A stretch of 64,000 bases of DNA, from the NCBI RefSeq assembly GCF_016862895.1, contig NZ_BONV01000017.1:124001-188000 (forward strand), written 5' to 3'. Shown here one piece after another: positions 8,795 to 18,101 of this stretch (its first letter is position 1; every line of letters begins with the position of its first letter). The DNA comes from Planotetraspora kaengkrachanensis. GTDB taxonomy: Bacteria; Actinomycetota; Actinomycetes; Streptosporangiales; Streptosporangiaceae. The notes under the pieces are model-generated. The model ran no database searches, was not told where the DNA came from, and worked only from the letters and a program-made list of their open reading frames with translations. Position numbers and translations under genes: made by a program.

Positions 8795-9589
8795 TCAGAA
8801 CAGATCTTCGAGAATCCTGGCGACTCCGTCGTCGTTGTTGGCCGCCGTCACATGATCGACGGCGGCCAACACGTCTTTGTGGGCGTTCGCGACGGCGTAC
8901 GACGTGCCCGCCCAGGCCAGCATCGGCAGGTCGTTGGGCATGTCCCCGAAGGCGACCGCGTCGGCGGGCTTGATCCCCAGATTCGCGGCGAGCGCGGCCA
9001 GCGCCGAGGCCTTGGTCACTCCGTACGCGCTCATCTCGATCAGGCCGCGCCCGCTCGAATGCGTGGGCGTCACGAGATCTCCCACGATGTCCAGCGCCTT
9101 CCGGTGCAGGTCGTCCGGATGCATCGACGGATGCAGGGCGAGCAGCTTGGCGCACGGCCGGGAGGTCAGCGTCGACCTCGCCACCCGCTCCCCGTTCAGC
9201 CTCTGGGCGTCCCAGCCGCTCACGGGGAAGTCCGACTCGTGGGCGAAGCCCTGTTCGTACTCCACGGAGAACGTCAGGCCGTCGATGCGGTCCCGCAGCC
9301 GCCGGACGGACTCCTCCAGGATGTCGGGGGCGATCAGGTGGGCGTCCACGACCTCCTCGGTGTGCAGGTCGTACACGAGGGCCCCGTTGGCGCAGATCGC
9401 CAGCCCTCGGTGCCGTACGGCTCCCGCGACGGCGTGCATCCAGCGAGGCGGGCGGCCGGTGACGAAGACCAGCGTGCCGCCGGCCTCCTCGACCCGGGCG
9501 AAGGCGGCGGCCGTCCGGACGGAGACGCTGCCGTCGGAACGCAACGCGGTGCCGTCGAGATCTGTGGCGACGAGACGAGGGCTGGTCAT
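8795..9589 (-). CDS. HAD-superfamily phosphatase, Cof type
   Basis: A 264-residue HAD phosphatase. Motif I is ATDLDGTAL (nucleophile and acid/base aspartates near residues 9 and 11), motif II is VFVTGRP, motif III is the lysine near VTKASALAALAANLG, and motif IV is VAFGDMPNDLPML. A large C2-type cap lies between, as in Cof/YbjI-like sugar-phosphate and flavin-pathway phosphatases. The start at 9589 (MTSPRLVATDLDGT) fits the family; the longer frame adds an unrelated leader. The substrate is not predictable. It converges on bpa. Confidence 0.92.
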   Translation of the reverse strand: MTSPRLVATDLDGTALRSDGSVSVRTAAAFARVEEAGGTLVFVTGRPPRWMHAVAGAVRHRGLAICANGALVYDLHTEEVVDAHLIAPDILEESVRRLRDRIDGLTFSVEYEQGFAHESDFPVSGWDAQRLNGERVARSTLTSRPCAKLLALHPSMHPDDLHRKALDIVGDLVTPTHSSGRGLIEMSAYGVTKASALAALAANLGIKPADAVAFGDMPNDLPMLAWAGTSYAVANAHKDVLAAVDHVTAANNDDGVARILEDLF

Positions 9590-9831
9590 GACGCGTTCCA
9601 GTTTGCACTCTGTTATGCGTTGGCACACCTTCGAGGGGTGCCTGGAAGAAGAAATCTCACCCAGAGATGGAACACCAACGCGCGCCATAGTGTTAGATGT
9701 GATGGCGTTGTATTAGCTGTTCCCGTAGCGAAAACCAGCTTGACTGTTATGAGCCACCCGGGGAGCTGTGCGACACACCGGGGCCCACGAGGTGTGGTGC
9801 CCCAAGATTCACTTCCTTAGGGAGAGCATTA

Positions 9832-10035
9832 ATGGCTCAGGGAACCGTCAAGTGGTTCAACGCTGAGAAGGGCTTCGGCTTCATCGCACCGGACGGCGGT
9901 GAGCCCGACGTGTTCGTGCACTTCTCGGCGATCTCCGGCTCCGGCTACCGCAACCTGGAGGACGGCCAGCGCGTGGAGTTCGAGGTCACCTCGGGCCCCA
10001 AGGGTCCGCAGGCCTCCAACGTGCGGGCGCTCTGA
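9832..10035 (+). CDS. Cold-shock protein, CspA family
   Basis: A 67-residue single cold-shock domain with RNP1 (KGFGFI) and RNP2 (VFVHFSAI). It binds single-stranded RNA or DNA and melts structure in transcripts. TAGGGAGAG upstream supplies the ribosome binding site. The 240-bp gap before the gene allows a long structured leader (CACACC near 9773 facing GGTGTGG near 9792), a feature of regulated csp mRNAs. A strong terminator follows at 10051. Confidence 0.96.
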   Translation: MAQGTVKWFNAEKGFGFIAPDGGEPDVFVHFSAISGSGYRNLEDGQRVEFEVTSGPKGPQASNVRAL

Positions 10036-10050
10036 TCCACTGACTCACTG

Positions 10051-10090
10051 AAGGCGGGGTTCGCATTGCGAACTCCGCCTTTGGTGTGTT
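10051..10090 (+). terminator. Terminator of the cold-shock gene
   Basis: AAGGCGGGGTTCGC at 10051-10064 pairs with GCGAACTCCGCCTT (10068-10081) around a 3-nt loop with one mismatch, followed by a T-rich tail (GGTGTGTTTTGG). Confidence 0.85.
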
Positions 10091-10154
10091 TTGGGCTATT
10101 TGTCCGGCGTGAACGCTCTCGACCCAAGGTGAATAGGTACACCGAGTAAACATT

Positions 10155-10229
10155 TGTCCGGACCGCTCCATCCGGACAGAACACCCGGCTTTCCTCGCTC
10201 AGCGCGCAATCAGTGATTACGCGCTGAGC
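10155..10229 (-). terminator. Two hairpins downstream of serS
   Basis: GCTCAGCGCG at 10197-10206 pairs with CGCGCTGAGC at 10220-10229, and TGTCCGGA at 10155-10162 pairs with TCCGGACA at 10171-10178. Both lie just past the serS stop codon in its transcription direction. Neither has a T-tract, so termination is inferred from position and symmetry. Confidence 0.6.
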
Positions 10230-10240
10230 GGACAGGAAAA

Positions 10241-11515
10241 TCAGCGGGCCCGGCCCTTGACCGGCTCGAGGACGTCGAGACCGACATATGGCCGCAGAGC
10301 CTTCGGAACGACGACCGAACCATCCGCCTGCTGGTGGTTCTCCAGAATGGCGACGATCCATCGGGTGGTGGCGAGGGTGCCGTTCAGCGTGGCGACGTGC
10401 TGGGGCTTGCCGTCCGCGTCCCGGTAGCGGACCCGCAGCCTGCGGGTCTGGAACTCGGTGCAGTTGGACGTCGAGGTGAGCTCACGGAAGCGGCCCTGAG
10501 TGGGCAGCCAGCCCTCGCAGTCGAACTTCCTGGCCGCGGACATGCCCAGATCGCCCGCCGCCACGTCGATCACGCGAAAGGGGAGCTCGACCTTCTCGAG
10601 CATCTCCTTCTCCCAGGCGAGCAGCCTCAGGTGCTCCTCGTGGGCGTCCTCCGGCCGGCAGTACGAGAACATCTCCACCTTGTCGAACTGGTGGACGCGG
10701 ATGATCCCCCGCGTGTCCTTGCCGTACGAGCCGGCCTCCCGGCGGAAACAGGACGACCAGCCGGCGTAGCGCAGCGGCAGTTCACGAGCGTCGAGGATCT
10801 CGTCGGAGTGGTACGCCGCGAGCGGCACCTCCGACGTGCCCACGAGGTAGAGATCGTCCTCGGGCAGGCGGTAGATCTCCTTGTCGTGGGCCACGTGGAA
10901 GCCGGTGCCCTGCATCGACTCCGGCTTCACCAGGACAGGTGTGATCATCGGGACGAAGCCGGCCTCTATGGCCTGCTGCATCGCCATGTTCAGCAGGCCC
11001 AGCTGCAGCCGCGCGCCGACGCCCTTCAGGAAGAAGAACCGCGCGCCGGAGACCTTCGCGCCGCGCTCGACGTCGATCGCGTCGAGCCGCTCCCCGAGCT
11101 CCAGGTGGTCGCGGGGCTCGAAGTCGAAGTTCGGCTTCTCCCCGACCTCCTCGATCACGACGTAGTCGTCCTCGCCTCCGGGCGGCGCCTCCTCCTCGAC
11201 GAGGTTGGGCACGCTCAGCGCGATGCGGTCGAGCTCCTCGCCGAGGGCGTCCGCCTGCGCCTCGGCGGCCTTCACCTGCGCGGCGAGGTCCTTCGCGCGG
11301 TCGAGCAGCGCCGTCCGCTCCTCACCCGAGGCCCGCGACACCGACTTGCCGATGCTCTTCTGCTCGGCGCGCAGCGATTCGAAGCCACTGAGAGCGCTGC
11401 GACGGCGCTCGTCGAGGGAGAGCAGCGTGGCGACGATCGTGTCGTCCTCGCCCCGGGCGCGCTGCGACGCCCGGAACCGATCAGGTTCCTCACGAAGGGT
11501 ACGCAGGTCAATCAC
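10241..11515 (-). CDS. serS: Seryl-tRNA synthetase
   Basis: A 424-residue class II aminoacyl-tRNA synthetase that charges tRNA-Ser and tRNA-Sec. An N-terminal coiled-coil arm (about residues 30-100, [20 protein letters not shown]) is followed by the catalytic core. Motif 2 appears as [26 protein letters not shown], the serine-binding segment as [14 protein letters not shown] and [14 protein letters not shown], and motif 3 as [16 protein letters not shown]. Length and start ([12 protein letters not shown]) match the family exactly. pheA lies 78 bp upstream on the same strand; co-transcription is possible. Confidence 0.98.
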   Translation of the reverse strand: MIDLRTLREEPDRFRASQRARGEDDTIVATLLSLDERRRSALSGFESLRAEQKSIGKSVSRASGEERTALLDRAKDLAAQVKAAEAQADALGEELDRIALSVPNLVEEEAPPGGEDDYVVIEEVGEKPNFDFEPRDHLELGERLDAIDVERGAKVSGARFFFLKGVGARLQLGLLNMAMQQAIEAGFVPMITPVLVKPESMQGTGFHVAHDKEIYRLPEDDLYLVGTSEVPLAAYHSDEILDARELPLRYAGWSSCFRREAGSYGKDTRGIIRVHQFDKVEMFSYCRPEDAHEEHLRLLAWEKEMLEKVELPFRVIDVAAGDLGMSAARKFDCEGWLPTQGRFRELTSTSNCTEFQTRRLRVRYRDADGKPQHVATLNGTLATTRWIVAILENHQQADGSVVVPKALRPYVGLDVLEPVKGRAR

Positions 11516-11593
11516 AGATCACAGGCTACCGGAGCCGGTACGGCCCCCGCCCGTCACCGGCGTACGGCGTACGGCGCACAGCGGACGGAACGG

Positions 11594-12514
11594 TCAGACC
11601 CGGCCTTCCCTGATGCGGCTCAGCCAGCCGGCCGCCTCGGAGAAGTCGCCGTCCGACGTGCCCGGCTTGATCTGCGTGGCGACCTGGTCGGCCCGCGGAT
11701 AGCTGCCGAGGAAGCGCACGTCGTCGGAGAGCCTGTGCAGGCCCGAGATCGCCTCGCCGACCCTGGCGTCGGCGATGTGGCCCTCACAGTCGAAGTGGAA
11801 GAAGTACCGCCCGATGCCGTCGCCGGTCGGCCTGGACTCGATCCGGGTCAGGTTGACCCCGCGGACGGCGAACTCGCTCAGCATCTCCAGCAGCGCGCCG
11901 GGATGGTCGTTCCTGAGATAGGCGACCAGCGAGGTGCGGTCGGCGCCGGTCGGCTCGGGCAACTCGCCGGGCGGGCTCACCTTGACGAACCGGGTGACCG
12001 TGTCGGACCGGTCGCCGATCCCCGCGGCGACCTGGACCAGCCCGTAGTACTCACCCGCTATGGCCGGGCTGATCGCCGCGTCGTACGGCGAGCCCGGGGC
12101 GGCCACCTCCTGCGCGGCGGCGGCGGTGGAGGACGCCGCGACCACGACGGCGCCGGGCAGTTCGCGCTCGACGAAGCCGCGGCACTGGGTGTGCGCAGCC
12201 GGGTGGGTGATGACCCGCTTGATGTGCCGCATCTCGGTGCCGGGACGCGCGAGCAGGTAGAACTCGACCGGCAGCAGCAGTTCGCCCGTGATGAGGAGCG
12301 GCCGTCCCCAGGCGAGCTCGTCGAGGGTCTGGGTGATCGCTCCCTCGACCGAGTTCTCGAGCGGCACGACGGCCCCGCCGGCCTCGCCCCGGCGAGCGGC
12401 GTCGAGAGCTGCTCCCACGTTGGGGCAGGGCACGCCCTCGGCGTCGGGCGCCAAGATCCTCAGGGCGGCCTCGCAGAACGTGCCCTGGGGTCCTAGGTAG
12501 GCGAGTTTCGACAT
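11594..12514 (-). CDS. pheA: Prephenate dehydratase
   Basis: A 306-residue monofunctional prephenate dehydratase that converts prephenate to phenylpyruvate in phenylalanine biosynthesis. The catalytic domain opens with AYLGPQGTFCEAAL, the threonine-containing active-site segment is SDTVTRFVKV, and the C-terminal ACT domain carries the phenylalanine-binding motif as NLTRIESRPTGDGIGRYFFHFD. No chorismate mutase domain is fused. Allosteric inhibition by phenylalanine is expected from the intact ESRP motif. serS follows downstream. Confidence 0.97.
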   Translation of the reverse strand: MSKLAYLGPQGTFCEAALRILAPDAEGVPCPNVGAALDAARRGEAGGAVVPLENSVEGAITQTLDELAWGRPLLITGELLLPVEFYLLARPGTEMRHIKRVITHPAAHTQCRGFVERELPGAVVVAASSTAAAAQEVAAPGSPYDAAISPAIAGEYYGLVQVAAGIGDRSDTVTRFVKVSPPGELPEPTGADRTSLVAYLRNDHPGALLEMLSEFAVRGVNLTRIESRPTGDGIGRYFFHFDCEGHIADARVGEAISGLHRLSDDVRFLGSYPRADQVATQIKPGTSDGDFSEAAGWLSRIREGRV

Positions 12515-12623
12515 ACGACCAGGTTAGCGGCACTGTGGAGTCCGAAGTCGCAGCATCGCCAACCCGCGCGAACGTCGCCCCGTCACCCTCCACCTGCGCC
12601 CGGGCGTGCGCGGGTGCCCTCGA

Positions 12624-13064
12624 TCAGCGGGCGGTGACACTCCACGGGCGGCGCGCCCGCGGGGGCTCGACCTCGGGGCCGAGACCGAGGCGGGCGGCCC
12701 TGACGGCCTGCTCCTCCTCGGGCGACAGCGGCTGGCCGCCCCTGCCGCCGTACACGGACCTGACGTAGGTGCGCGTCTCCGAGCGGCCGTTGATCGAGGT
12801 GAGCACGACGCCGTCACCGAAACCGTTGATCAGCGCAACGGAGAACGAGAGCCGCCCGGTCATCTCCTCAAGGGCGTCGTACCGGTACACCGCGACGTCG
12901 CGGATGGCCTTGCTGTCGACGGCGCCCTCGACGGCGCTGCGCCGGGCGAGGGCGTCGAGACACTCCTCGACGGAGGCTCGCGCGTTCCTGAGCGCGAGCA
13001 GGCCGATCGCCACACCGGTCGCTCCCGCGAGGGCGCCGACCATCACAACTACGGTAACCAGCAC
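12624..13064 (-). CDS. DUF4446-type membrane-anchored protein
   Basis: A 146-residue protein with one N-terminal membrane helix (VTVVVMVGALAGATGVAIGLLAL), a short charged linker and a small soluble domain containing VAVYRYDALEEMTGRLSFSVALINGFGDGVVLTSINGRSETRTYVR. The pattern of RYDAF-like and LxDGxGVVxTSIxGR motifs matches DUF4446. Function is unknown. The GTG at 13064 is chosen because it begins the hydrophobic helix; the frame runs further upstream but overlaps the next gene's coding sequence. Confidence 0.8.
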   Translation of the reverse strand: MLVTVVVMVGALAGATGVAIGLLALRNARASVEECLDALARRSAVEGAVDSKAIRDVAVYRYDALEEMTGRLSFSVALINGFGDGVVLTSINGRSETRTYVRSVYGGRGGQPLSPEEEQAVRAARLGLGPEVEPPRARRPWSVTAR

Positions 13065-13086
13065 GCCACCGAGCGTAACCACTCGG

Positions 13087-14364
13087 TCAAGGCACCGCAC
13101 GGGGAACCGGAGACCCGGCTGCCCGATCGGCGTCGCGCCGCCGGGGCAGCCAGGAGGCGAGCAGCCAGACCAGGCCGATCGCGCCGAGGCCGAAGGCGTC
13201 CTGCACGATCTTGCCGACGACCGGGCTGAGGACGGGGATCTCCAGGGCTTTGATCGACACCCCCCACCAGGGGATGGGCAGCACGTAGTAGAGCCACGCC
13301 CCCGCGGCGACCAGAAGGCGTCTGGCATCCGTCCCCGAGCCCGCCAGCGCCGCGATCACGATGACGACCCAGGCGAGGTGGTGGATCCACGCGACCGGCG
13401 AGAGCAGCACGGCCATCAGGCCCGTCAACGCGACTCCCGTCATCGGGTCGCCGTCGCGGAAGGCCCTGCGGGCGTGGCGGAAGCCGTACCAGCCGATCGC
13501 CGCGGCGGCGGCGAGCCAGATCACGGCGGTCAGCCAGCCGGGCAGGTAGAGCCTGAGCAACATGCCGCGCAGCGACTGGTTGGTCGTCGCGGCGTTCGCC
13601 CCGAGCCGCTCCGAGTCGAGCAGGGCAGAGAACCAGAAGTCCTTCGCGTCGTTGAAGATCACCAGGAACGGCAGGAGCGTGAGCAGAGCGGCCGTGAACA
13701 CCGCCATGTACAGGGCGCGACGCTGTCCGGGGTCCCCGCCGCGCCGCGGGAAGCCCGTGACGGCCAGGTAGATCAGGAACACGCCGGGCGTGAGCTTCAC
13801 GGCCGTCGCGAGGCCGATCAGCATCCCGCGGGGCCACCACGGCTTGCGCACCACGCAGTCGAGGAGGCACAGCGCCACAAGGAAGAGATCGACCTGGCCG
13901 AACCTGACCTGATCCCTGATCGGCATCAGATACATGGACGCGGCGGCCAGCAGGCCGAACAGCACGGGCAGGGCCAGGCGGCCGCTGAAGCGCTCGAGCA
14001 GGGGCCGGAAGGAGTACCCCACCGTGACCGCGAGGGCCACCACGATGCCGACCGTCCACACCAACTGCGCCGCGGGCCACGACATCTCGCCCAGCGGGAC
14101 CGCCAGCATCGCCGAGAACGGCGGATAGGTGAACGGCAGCAGTTGGGGCGCCGGAGTGATCACGTCGTAGACGGGCAGGCCGAGCAGGAGCGCCGATCCG
14201 CCGGTCCGGTAGACGTCCAGGTCGACCAGTCGCTGGTCGTCGGGATTGGTCAGCCAGTAGGCGATCAGCGGGGTCGCCGCGACCGCGATGATCAGCAGCG
14301 AGATCAGGTACCCGGGCCACGCCCGCACCGACCTCGCCGCGGCGGTCATCCGGCCAGTCGTCAT
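13087..14364 (-). CDS. Polyprenol-phosphate-sugar-dependent glycosyltransferase (GT87, DUF2029)
   Basis: A 425-residue integral membrane protein with about ten helices. The first extracytoplasmic loop has the acidic pair DLDVYRTGG and the TYPPFSAML motif, both typical of GT87 mannosyltransferases that use polyprenyl-phospho-mannose on the outer face of the membrane. RDQVRFGQVDLFLVALCLLD and WWPRGMLIGLATAVKLTPGVFLIYL are also family segments. Acceptors in actinomycetes include lipoglycans and glycoproteins; the acceptor here is unknown. It is divergent from the 761-residue membrane protein, with 151 bp between starts. Confidence 0.88.
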   Translation of the reverse strand: MTTGRMTAAARSVRAWPGYLISLLIIAVAATPLIAYWLTNPDDQRLVDLDVYRTGGSALLLGLPVYDVITPAPQLLPFTYPPFSAMLAVPLGEMSWPAAQLVWTVGIVVALAVTVGYSFRPLLERFSGRLALPVLFGLLAAASMYLMPIRDQVRFGQVDLFLVALCLLDCVVRKPWWPRGMLIGLATAVKLTPGVFLIYLAVTGFPRRGGDPGQRRALYMAVFTAALLTLLPFLVIFNDAKDFWFSALLDSERLGANAATTNQSLRGMLLRLYLPGWLTAVIWLAAAAAIGWYGFRHARRAFRDGDPMTGVALTGLMAVLLSPVAWIHHLAWVVIVIAALAGSGTDARRLLVAAGAWLYYVLPIPWWGVSIKALEIPVLSPVVGKIVQDAFGLGAIGLVWLLASWLPRRRDADRAAGSPVPRAVP

Positions 14365-14515
14365 GATGAGGGAGGCTACCGTGGACTCTGTTCTGTTCCA
14401 GTCGCCTTCCTGTCGTCACGGCATGGGGAGCGCCGCGGTGTCCCGCGTCGTTTCTCCGCCTGACCACCGTTCTTCCCGTTCGCCCGTCCAGCCAGAGCCG
14501 AGGAGCCCGCGAACC

Positions 14516-16801
14516 GTGCACGGCGCTCAGCGATCCACAGCGGTCCGTCATCTCATCCTCATCGCGGCCGCGCTCCTCGCGCTGCTGGCCGTGTCGGGAA
14601 CAGGCGTGGCCTCCGCGTCGTCCGGCCCCCTCCCCGGCTCCGCGTTCTCGGCCTCGTCCGCCGGCGCTCTGGCCGCCTCCGCGCCCTCCGCCCTGCCCGG
14701 CTCCGGACTCGCCGCCTCGTCCGCCGGTTCACCCGCGGGTCGCGTGGTCCTGATCGGCGTCCCCGGGCTGCGGTGGGACGACCTCGACCCGGCGCGCACG
14801 CCCAATCTGTGGGCCCTGGCAGGAAAGGGTGGCGTGGCGTCGCTCTCGACGAGGACGGTCCCGCCTGAGGGCCTGCCGGTGACCTGCCCGGCCGGCGGCT
14901 GGCTGACCGTGTCCGCGGGCCAGCGGGCGGGCACAGGCGGCGACTCGTGCACCGCTGCGCCCGCCCCCGCCGTGGCGCCGGACGGCTCGGCGGCCGTGCC
15001 CGGCTGGGCCGCTCTGGTCGCGTTGCAACGGGCGGGCTCCTACAAGGCCGACATCGGCCTGCTCGGTCAGACGATCGTCGACGCGGGCGGCCGCGTCGCC
15101 GCGATCGGGCCGGGAGCGGCTCTGGCGGCTGCCGACAAGTCCGGCAAGATCCAGAAATATGCCGCTACTCCGGACGAGCTGCCGGACCTGACGCCGTACA
15201 CCGTCGTGTTCGCGGAGGCGGGAGAGATCGCCCAGGTCTGGAACCAGGAGGGGACGGCCCGGCAGAGCGCGGCGGCCGCCGCCGACCGGACGGTCGGCTC
15301 GATCCTGGCTCGTGTGCCGGCCGGCGCCACGGTGCTCGTCGCGGGCCTGTCCGACTCCGGTGCCACCGCCCATCTGCACGTGGCCATGGCCACCGGCCCC
15401 GCCGGGTCCGCGGGCTCGGATCCGGCGGCCGGGCCGTACGGGCCGGGGTGGCTGACCGCGTCCTCCACCCGACAGGACGCGCTGGTCACCCTCACCGACC
15501 TGACCGCGACCGTCACCCACGTCCTCGGGATCCCCAGCCCCGAGGGCGTCGTGGGCCGCCCGTGGCAGCCGGACGGCCCGTCCGACGGGACGGCGAAGGA
15601 ATCCGTCGCCCGCCTCGCGGACGCCGATCTCGCCAGCCAGGTGCTCAAGCAGGTGCGAGAGCCGTTCTTCCTGGTCCTCGTCGTCGCGCAACTGCTCTTC
15701 TACGCACTCGCCGCCGTCGTGATGCGGCGGTACCGGCGGATGTTCGTGCCCGCGCAGATCGTCGCGGTGGTCAGCGCCGCCGTCCCGGTGTCGACCTTCC
15801 TGGCGCAACTCGTGCCGTGGTGGAGCCTGGCCCACCCGATGGCCGCGTTGTGCGGCACGATCCTGGTCATGGCCGGGGCGATCGCCGGGGTGGCGTTCGC
15901 CGGGCCGTGGCGCGGGCACGTGCTCGGGCCGCTCACCGTGGTCGCAGGAGTGAGCTCGCTCGCCCTGCTGATCGACGTGATGACCGGGTCGAGGCTCCAG
16001 GTGAACGCGGTGACGGGATACGAGCCGGTCACCGGCGGCCGGTTCTACGGGTTCGGGAACATGGCCTTCGCCATCTACTCGACCGGCACGATCCTGCTGC
16101 TCGCCGGAATCAGCCAGGCCCTTCGCCGCTGGAAGCGCTGGGCGCTGGTCCTGTGCCTGGCCTACGGACTACTGGCGATCTTCGCGGACGGCTGGCCGGG
16201 CTGGGGGGCCGACTTCGGCGGCGTGCCGTCGTTCATCCTCGGGTTCGCCGTGTTCCTGTTGCTGATCACCGGTCGTCGTGTGTCCGTCATCAGGCTAGCG
16301 GTGATCGGCGCGGGCGGAGTCGTGGCCGTGGGGCTGATCGCCGTCGCCGACTGGATGCGGCCTGCCGACCAGAGGACCCACCTCGGCACGTTCGTCCAGC
16401 AGGTCGTCGACGGCGAAGGCGGATCGGTCGTCGGCCGCAAGCTCGGGGCGATGCTGCACACCCTGGGGAACCTGCCCCTGACCCTGCTCTCGCTGGTGGC
16501 CCTGGCCTTCTTGTTCCTCGTGCTCTCCCGGCCGTCCACGTGGGGGGCGCCCGCGCTCAGTCAGGCGTACGGCCACGCGCCCGCGCTGCGCGCCGGTCTC
16601 CTCGGCACGCTCACCGCGGCCCTGGCCGGATTCCTCCTGAACGACTCCGGCGTCGCCATCCCGGCGATGGCCCTGACCGTGGCCGTCCCACTCACGCTGG
16701 CCGCGTCCGTCCGCGCGCTCCAGCTCTCCACGCCCACCACGCCAGACCGATCGTCAGCGCCAGCAGACACCATGGCACGACCTGCGAACGGACCACGGTG
16801 A
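14516..16801 (+). CDS. Large membrane protein with exported phosphatase-like N-domain
   Basis: A 761-residue protein. After a signal sequence (VRHLILIAAALLALLAVSG) comes an exported domain of roughly 330 residues starting VVLIGVPGLRWDDLDPARTPNLWALAGKGG. This resembles the opening of alkaline-phosphatase-superfamily enzymes, although the metal-ligand set is not clearly complete. The C-terminal half has about nine membrane helices with a conserved NAVTGYEPVTGGRFYGFGNMAFAIY loop. The GTG at 14516 has GAGGAG ten bases upstream; the open frame extends 76 codons further without a better site. Its last 110 bases overlap the converging glycosyltransferase gene. Probably envelope-related; specific function unknown. 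Confidence 0.75.
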   Translation: MHGAQRSTAVRHLILIAAALLALLAVSGTGVASASSGPLPGSAFSASSAGALAASAPSALPGSGLAASSAGSPAGRVVLIGVPGLRWDDLDPARTPNLWALAGKGGVASLSTRTVPPEGLPVTCPAGGWLTVSAGQRAGTGGDSCTAAPAPAVAPDGSAAVPGWAALVALQRAGSYKADIGLLGQTIVDAGGRVAAIGPGAALAAADKSGKIQKYAATPDELPDLTPYTVVFAEAGEIAQVWNQEGTARQSAAAAADRTVGSILARVPAGATVLVAGLSDSGATAHLHVAMATGPAGSAGSDPAAGPYGPGWLTASSTRQDALVTLTDLTATVTHVLGIPSPEGVVGRPWQPDGPSDGTAKESVARLADADLASQVLKQVREPFFLVLVVAQLLFYALAAVVMRRYRRMFVPAQIVAVVSAAVPVSTFLAQLVPWWSLAHPMAALCGTILVMAGAIAGVAFAGPWRGHVLGPLTVVAGVSSLALLIDVMTGSRLQVNAVTGYEPVTGGRFYGFGNMAFAIYSTGTILLLAGISQALRRWKRWALVLCLAYGLLAIFADGWPGWGADFGGVPSFILGFAVFLLLITGRRVSVIRLAVIGAGGVVAVGLIAVADWMRPADQRTHLGTFVQQVVDGEGGSVVGRKLGAMLHTLGNLPLTLLSLVALAFLFLVLSRPSTWGAPALSQAYGHAPALRAGLLGTLTAALAGFLLNDSGVAIPAMALTVAVPLTLAASVRALQLSTPTTPDRSSAPADTMARPANGPR

Positions 16802-18101
16802 CCAGCCAGCCCAGGCCGTCCGGCTGATCCATCTGGCGCGCCGGCAGATAGCCGAGGGACAACACGGCCAGCCGTACGACGAGGAAGCCGTCGAGGGCCG
16901 GGCAGACCACCATCGCGAGCAGGGCGAAGGCCAGCCCGTCGTACCACGGCAGCACGTAGGGCGTGGCGAACAGCCAGGCCACGCCTAAGGCGAGGGCCAC
17001 CCGCGGGGCGTCGAGCTCGCCGTCCCGCCGGAAGGCCCTGATCAACAGGAAGGCCAGCGCCGCGAGCAGCGCGTAGGACGCGAGCTGGATCCACACACGA
17101 TAGGCACCCGGACCGATGAGTGACTGGGCCGCGTGCTGGACGAGCTTCCAGGGAGTCGCGAGCGACAACGACTGGCTGGCGTTGCGGACCTGGTCGAGCG
17201 AGTCGGGGCCCGCGAGCAGGTAGGCCGCGAGCACGGTCAGCGTCGCCGACCCCGCGACCAGCGCCAGCTTCCGCGGCGACCTCCGCAGCTCCCACGCGGG
17301 ACCTAAGGCGACCAGGCCGACGGTGACCTTCACGGCTATCCCGAGGCCGAGCAGGACGCCCCTGCCCCGGCCGACGACGAGGGCGGCGATCACGAAGGCG
17401 ATCGCGAGGGTGTCGAGGTGCATGCCCGCCGCGAGGTGGTAGACGAGCAGCGGGTTGACCGTCCACAACAGGGCCGCGCGACGCCGCCGTACGGGATCAT
17501 GCCGGGTGAACCGGTGCAGAAGCAGTGCGGTCGCGACGAAAGCGGCGGCGTTCGCGAGTTCCATGACGAACACCGTCAACCGGACCGAATCGCCGCCGAT
17601 GAGGGAGGCGAGCGCCTGCACGGCCGTCGCGACCGGCCCGTAGACGCTGGGCGTGTTCCGCCATTCCTCGACCCCCCCGATGACGGGGTCGGCGGGCAGA
17701 TCAGCTGGAACGGTGACATAGGGGTTGTGGCCGAGCGTGACCATGCGCCCGTACGCCGCGTAGTTGAGATGGTCGGCGGAACCCGACGGAGGCAGGAAGG
17801 CGAGGACGACGGCGACGAGGCAGCCCGTGAGCAGGAGCCACCGGGCGTCGGGCATCCGCTCCGCGTGCCGGAGGCCGACCGCCAGGGCGACCGCGCCCAG
17901 GACGACCGCGGCGGCCGCCATGGCGATGACGAGACGGCCGTCCGGCATGACGCCGAGTGAGAAGGGCGGCTGCCACGGACGTCCCGGCAGTGGGGGGACC
18001 ATCGCGGACGGCCCGAGGAGACTGATGATGATCGTCAGCAGAATCGAAGCCGCCCCAGCCCCAGCCACACCGGCGAACCAGACCCCCCTGCGCGTGATCA
18101 T
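16692..18101 (-). CDS. Membrane glycosyltransferase, GT87/MptB-like mannosyltransferase
   Basis: A 469-residue polytopic membrane protein with about a dozen helices. DHLNYAAYGRMVTLGHNPYV followed by VYGPVATAVQALASLI is the acidic loop of polyprenol-phosphomannose-dependent alpha-mannosyltransferases. NPLLVYHLAAGMHLDTLAIAFVIAALV and GLGIAVKVTVGLVALGPAW are later family segments. The ATG at 18101 is inside the first unit of a 53-bp repeat array (its ATGATCACG is the box read backwards), and the frame extends to a second repeat at 18158. No clear ribosome binding site is present. Its 3' end overlaps the converging gene by 110 bp. Confidence 0.85.
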   Translation of the reverse strand: MITRRGVWFAGVAGAGAASILLTIIISLLGPSAMVPPLPGRPWQPPFSLGVMPDGRLVIAMAAAAVVLGAVALAVGLRHAERMPDARWLLLTGCLVAVVLAFLPPSGSADHLNYAAYGRMVTLGHNPYVTVPADLPADPVIGGVEEWRNTPSVYGPVATAVQALASLIGGDSVRLTVFVMELANAAAFVATALLLHRFTRHDPVRRRRAALLWTVNPLLVYHLAAGMHLDTLAIAFVIAALVVGRGRGVLLGLGIAVKVTVGLVALGPAWELRRSPRKLALVAGSATLTVLAAYLLAGPDSLDQVRNASQSLSLATPWKLVQHAAQSLIGPGAYRVWIQLASYALLAALAFLLIRAFRRDGELDAPRVALALGVAWLFATPYVLPWYDGLAFALLAMVVCPALDGFLVVRLAVLSLGYLPARQMDQPDGLGWLVTVVRSQVVPWCLLALTIGLAWWAWRAGARGRTRPA

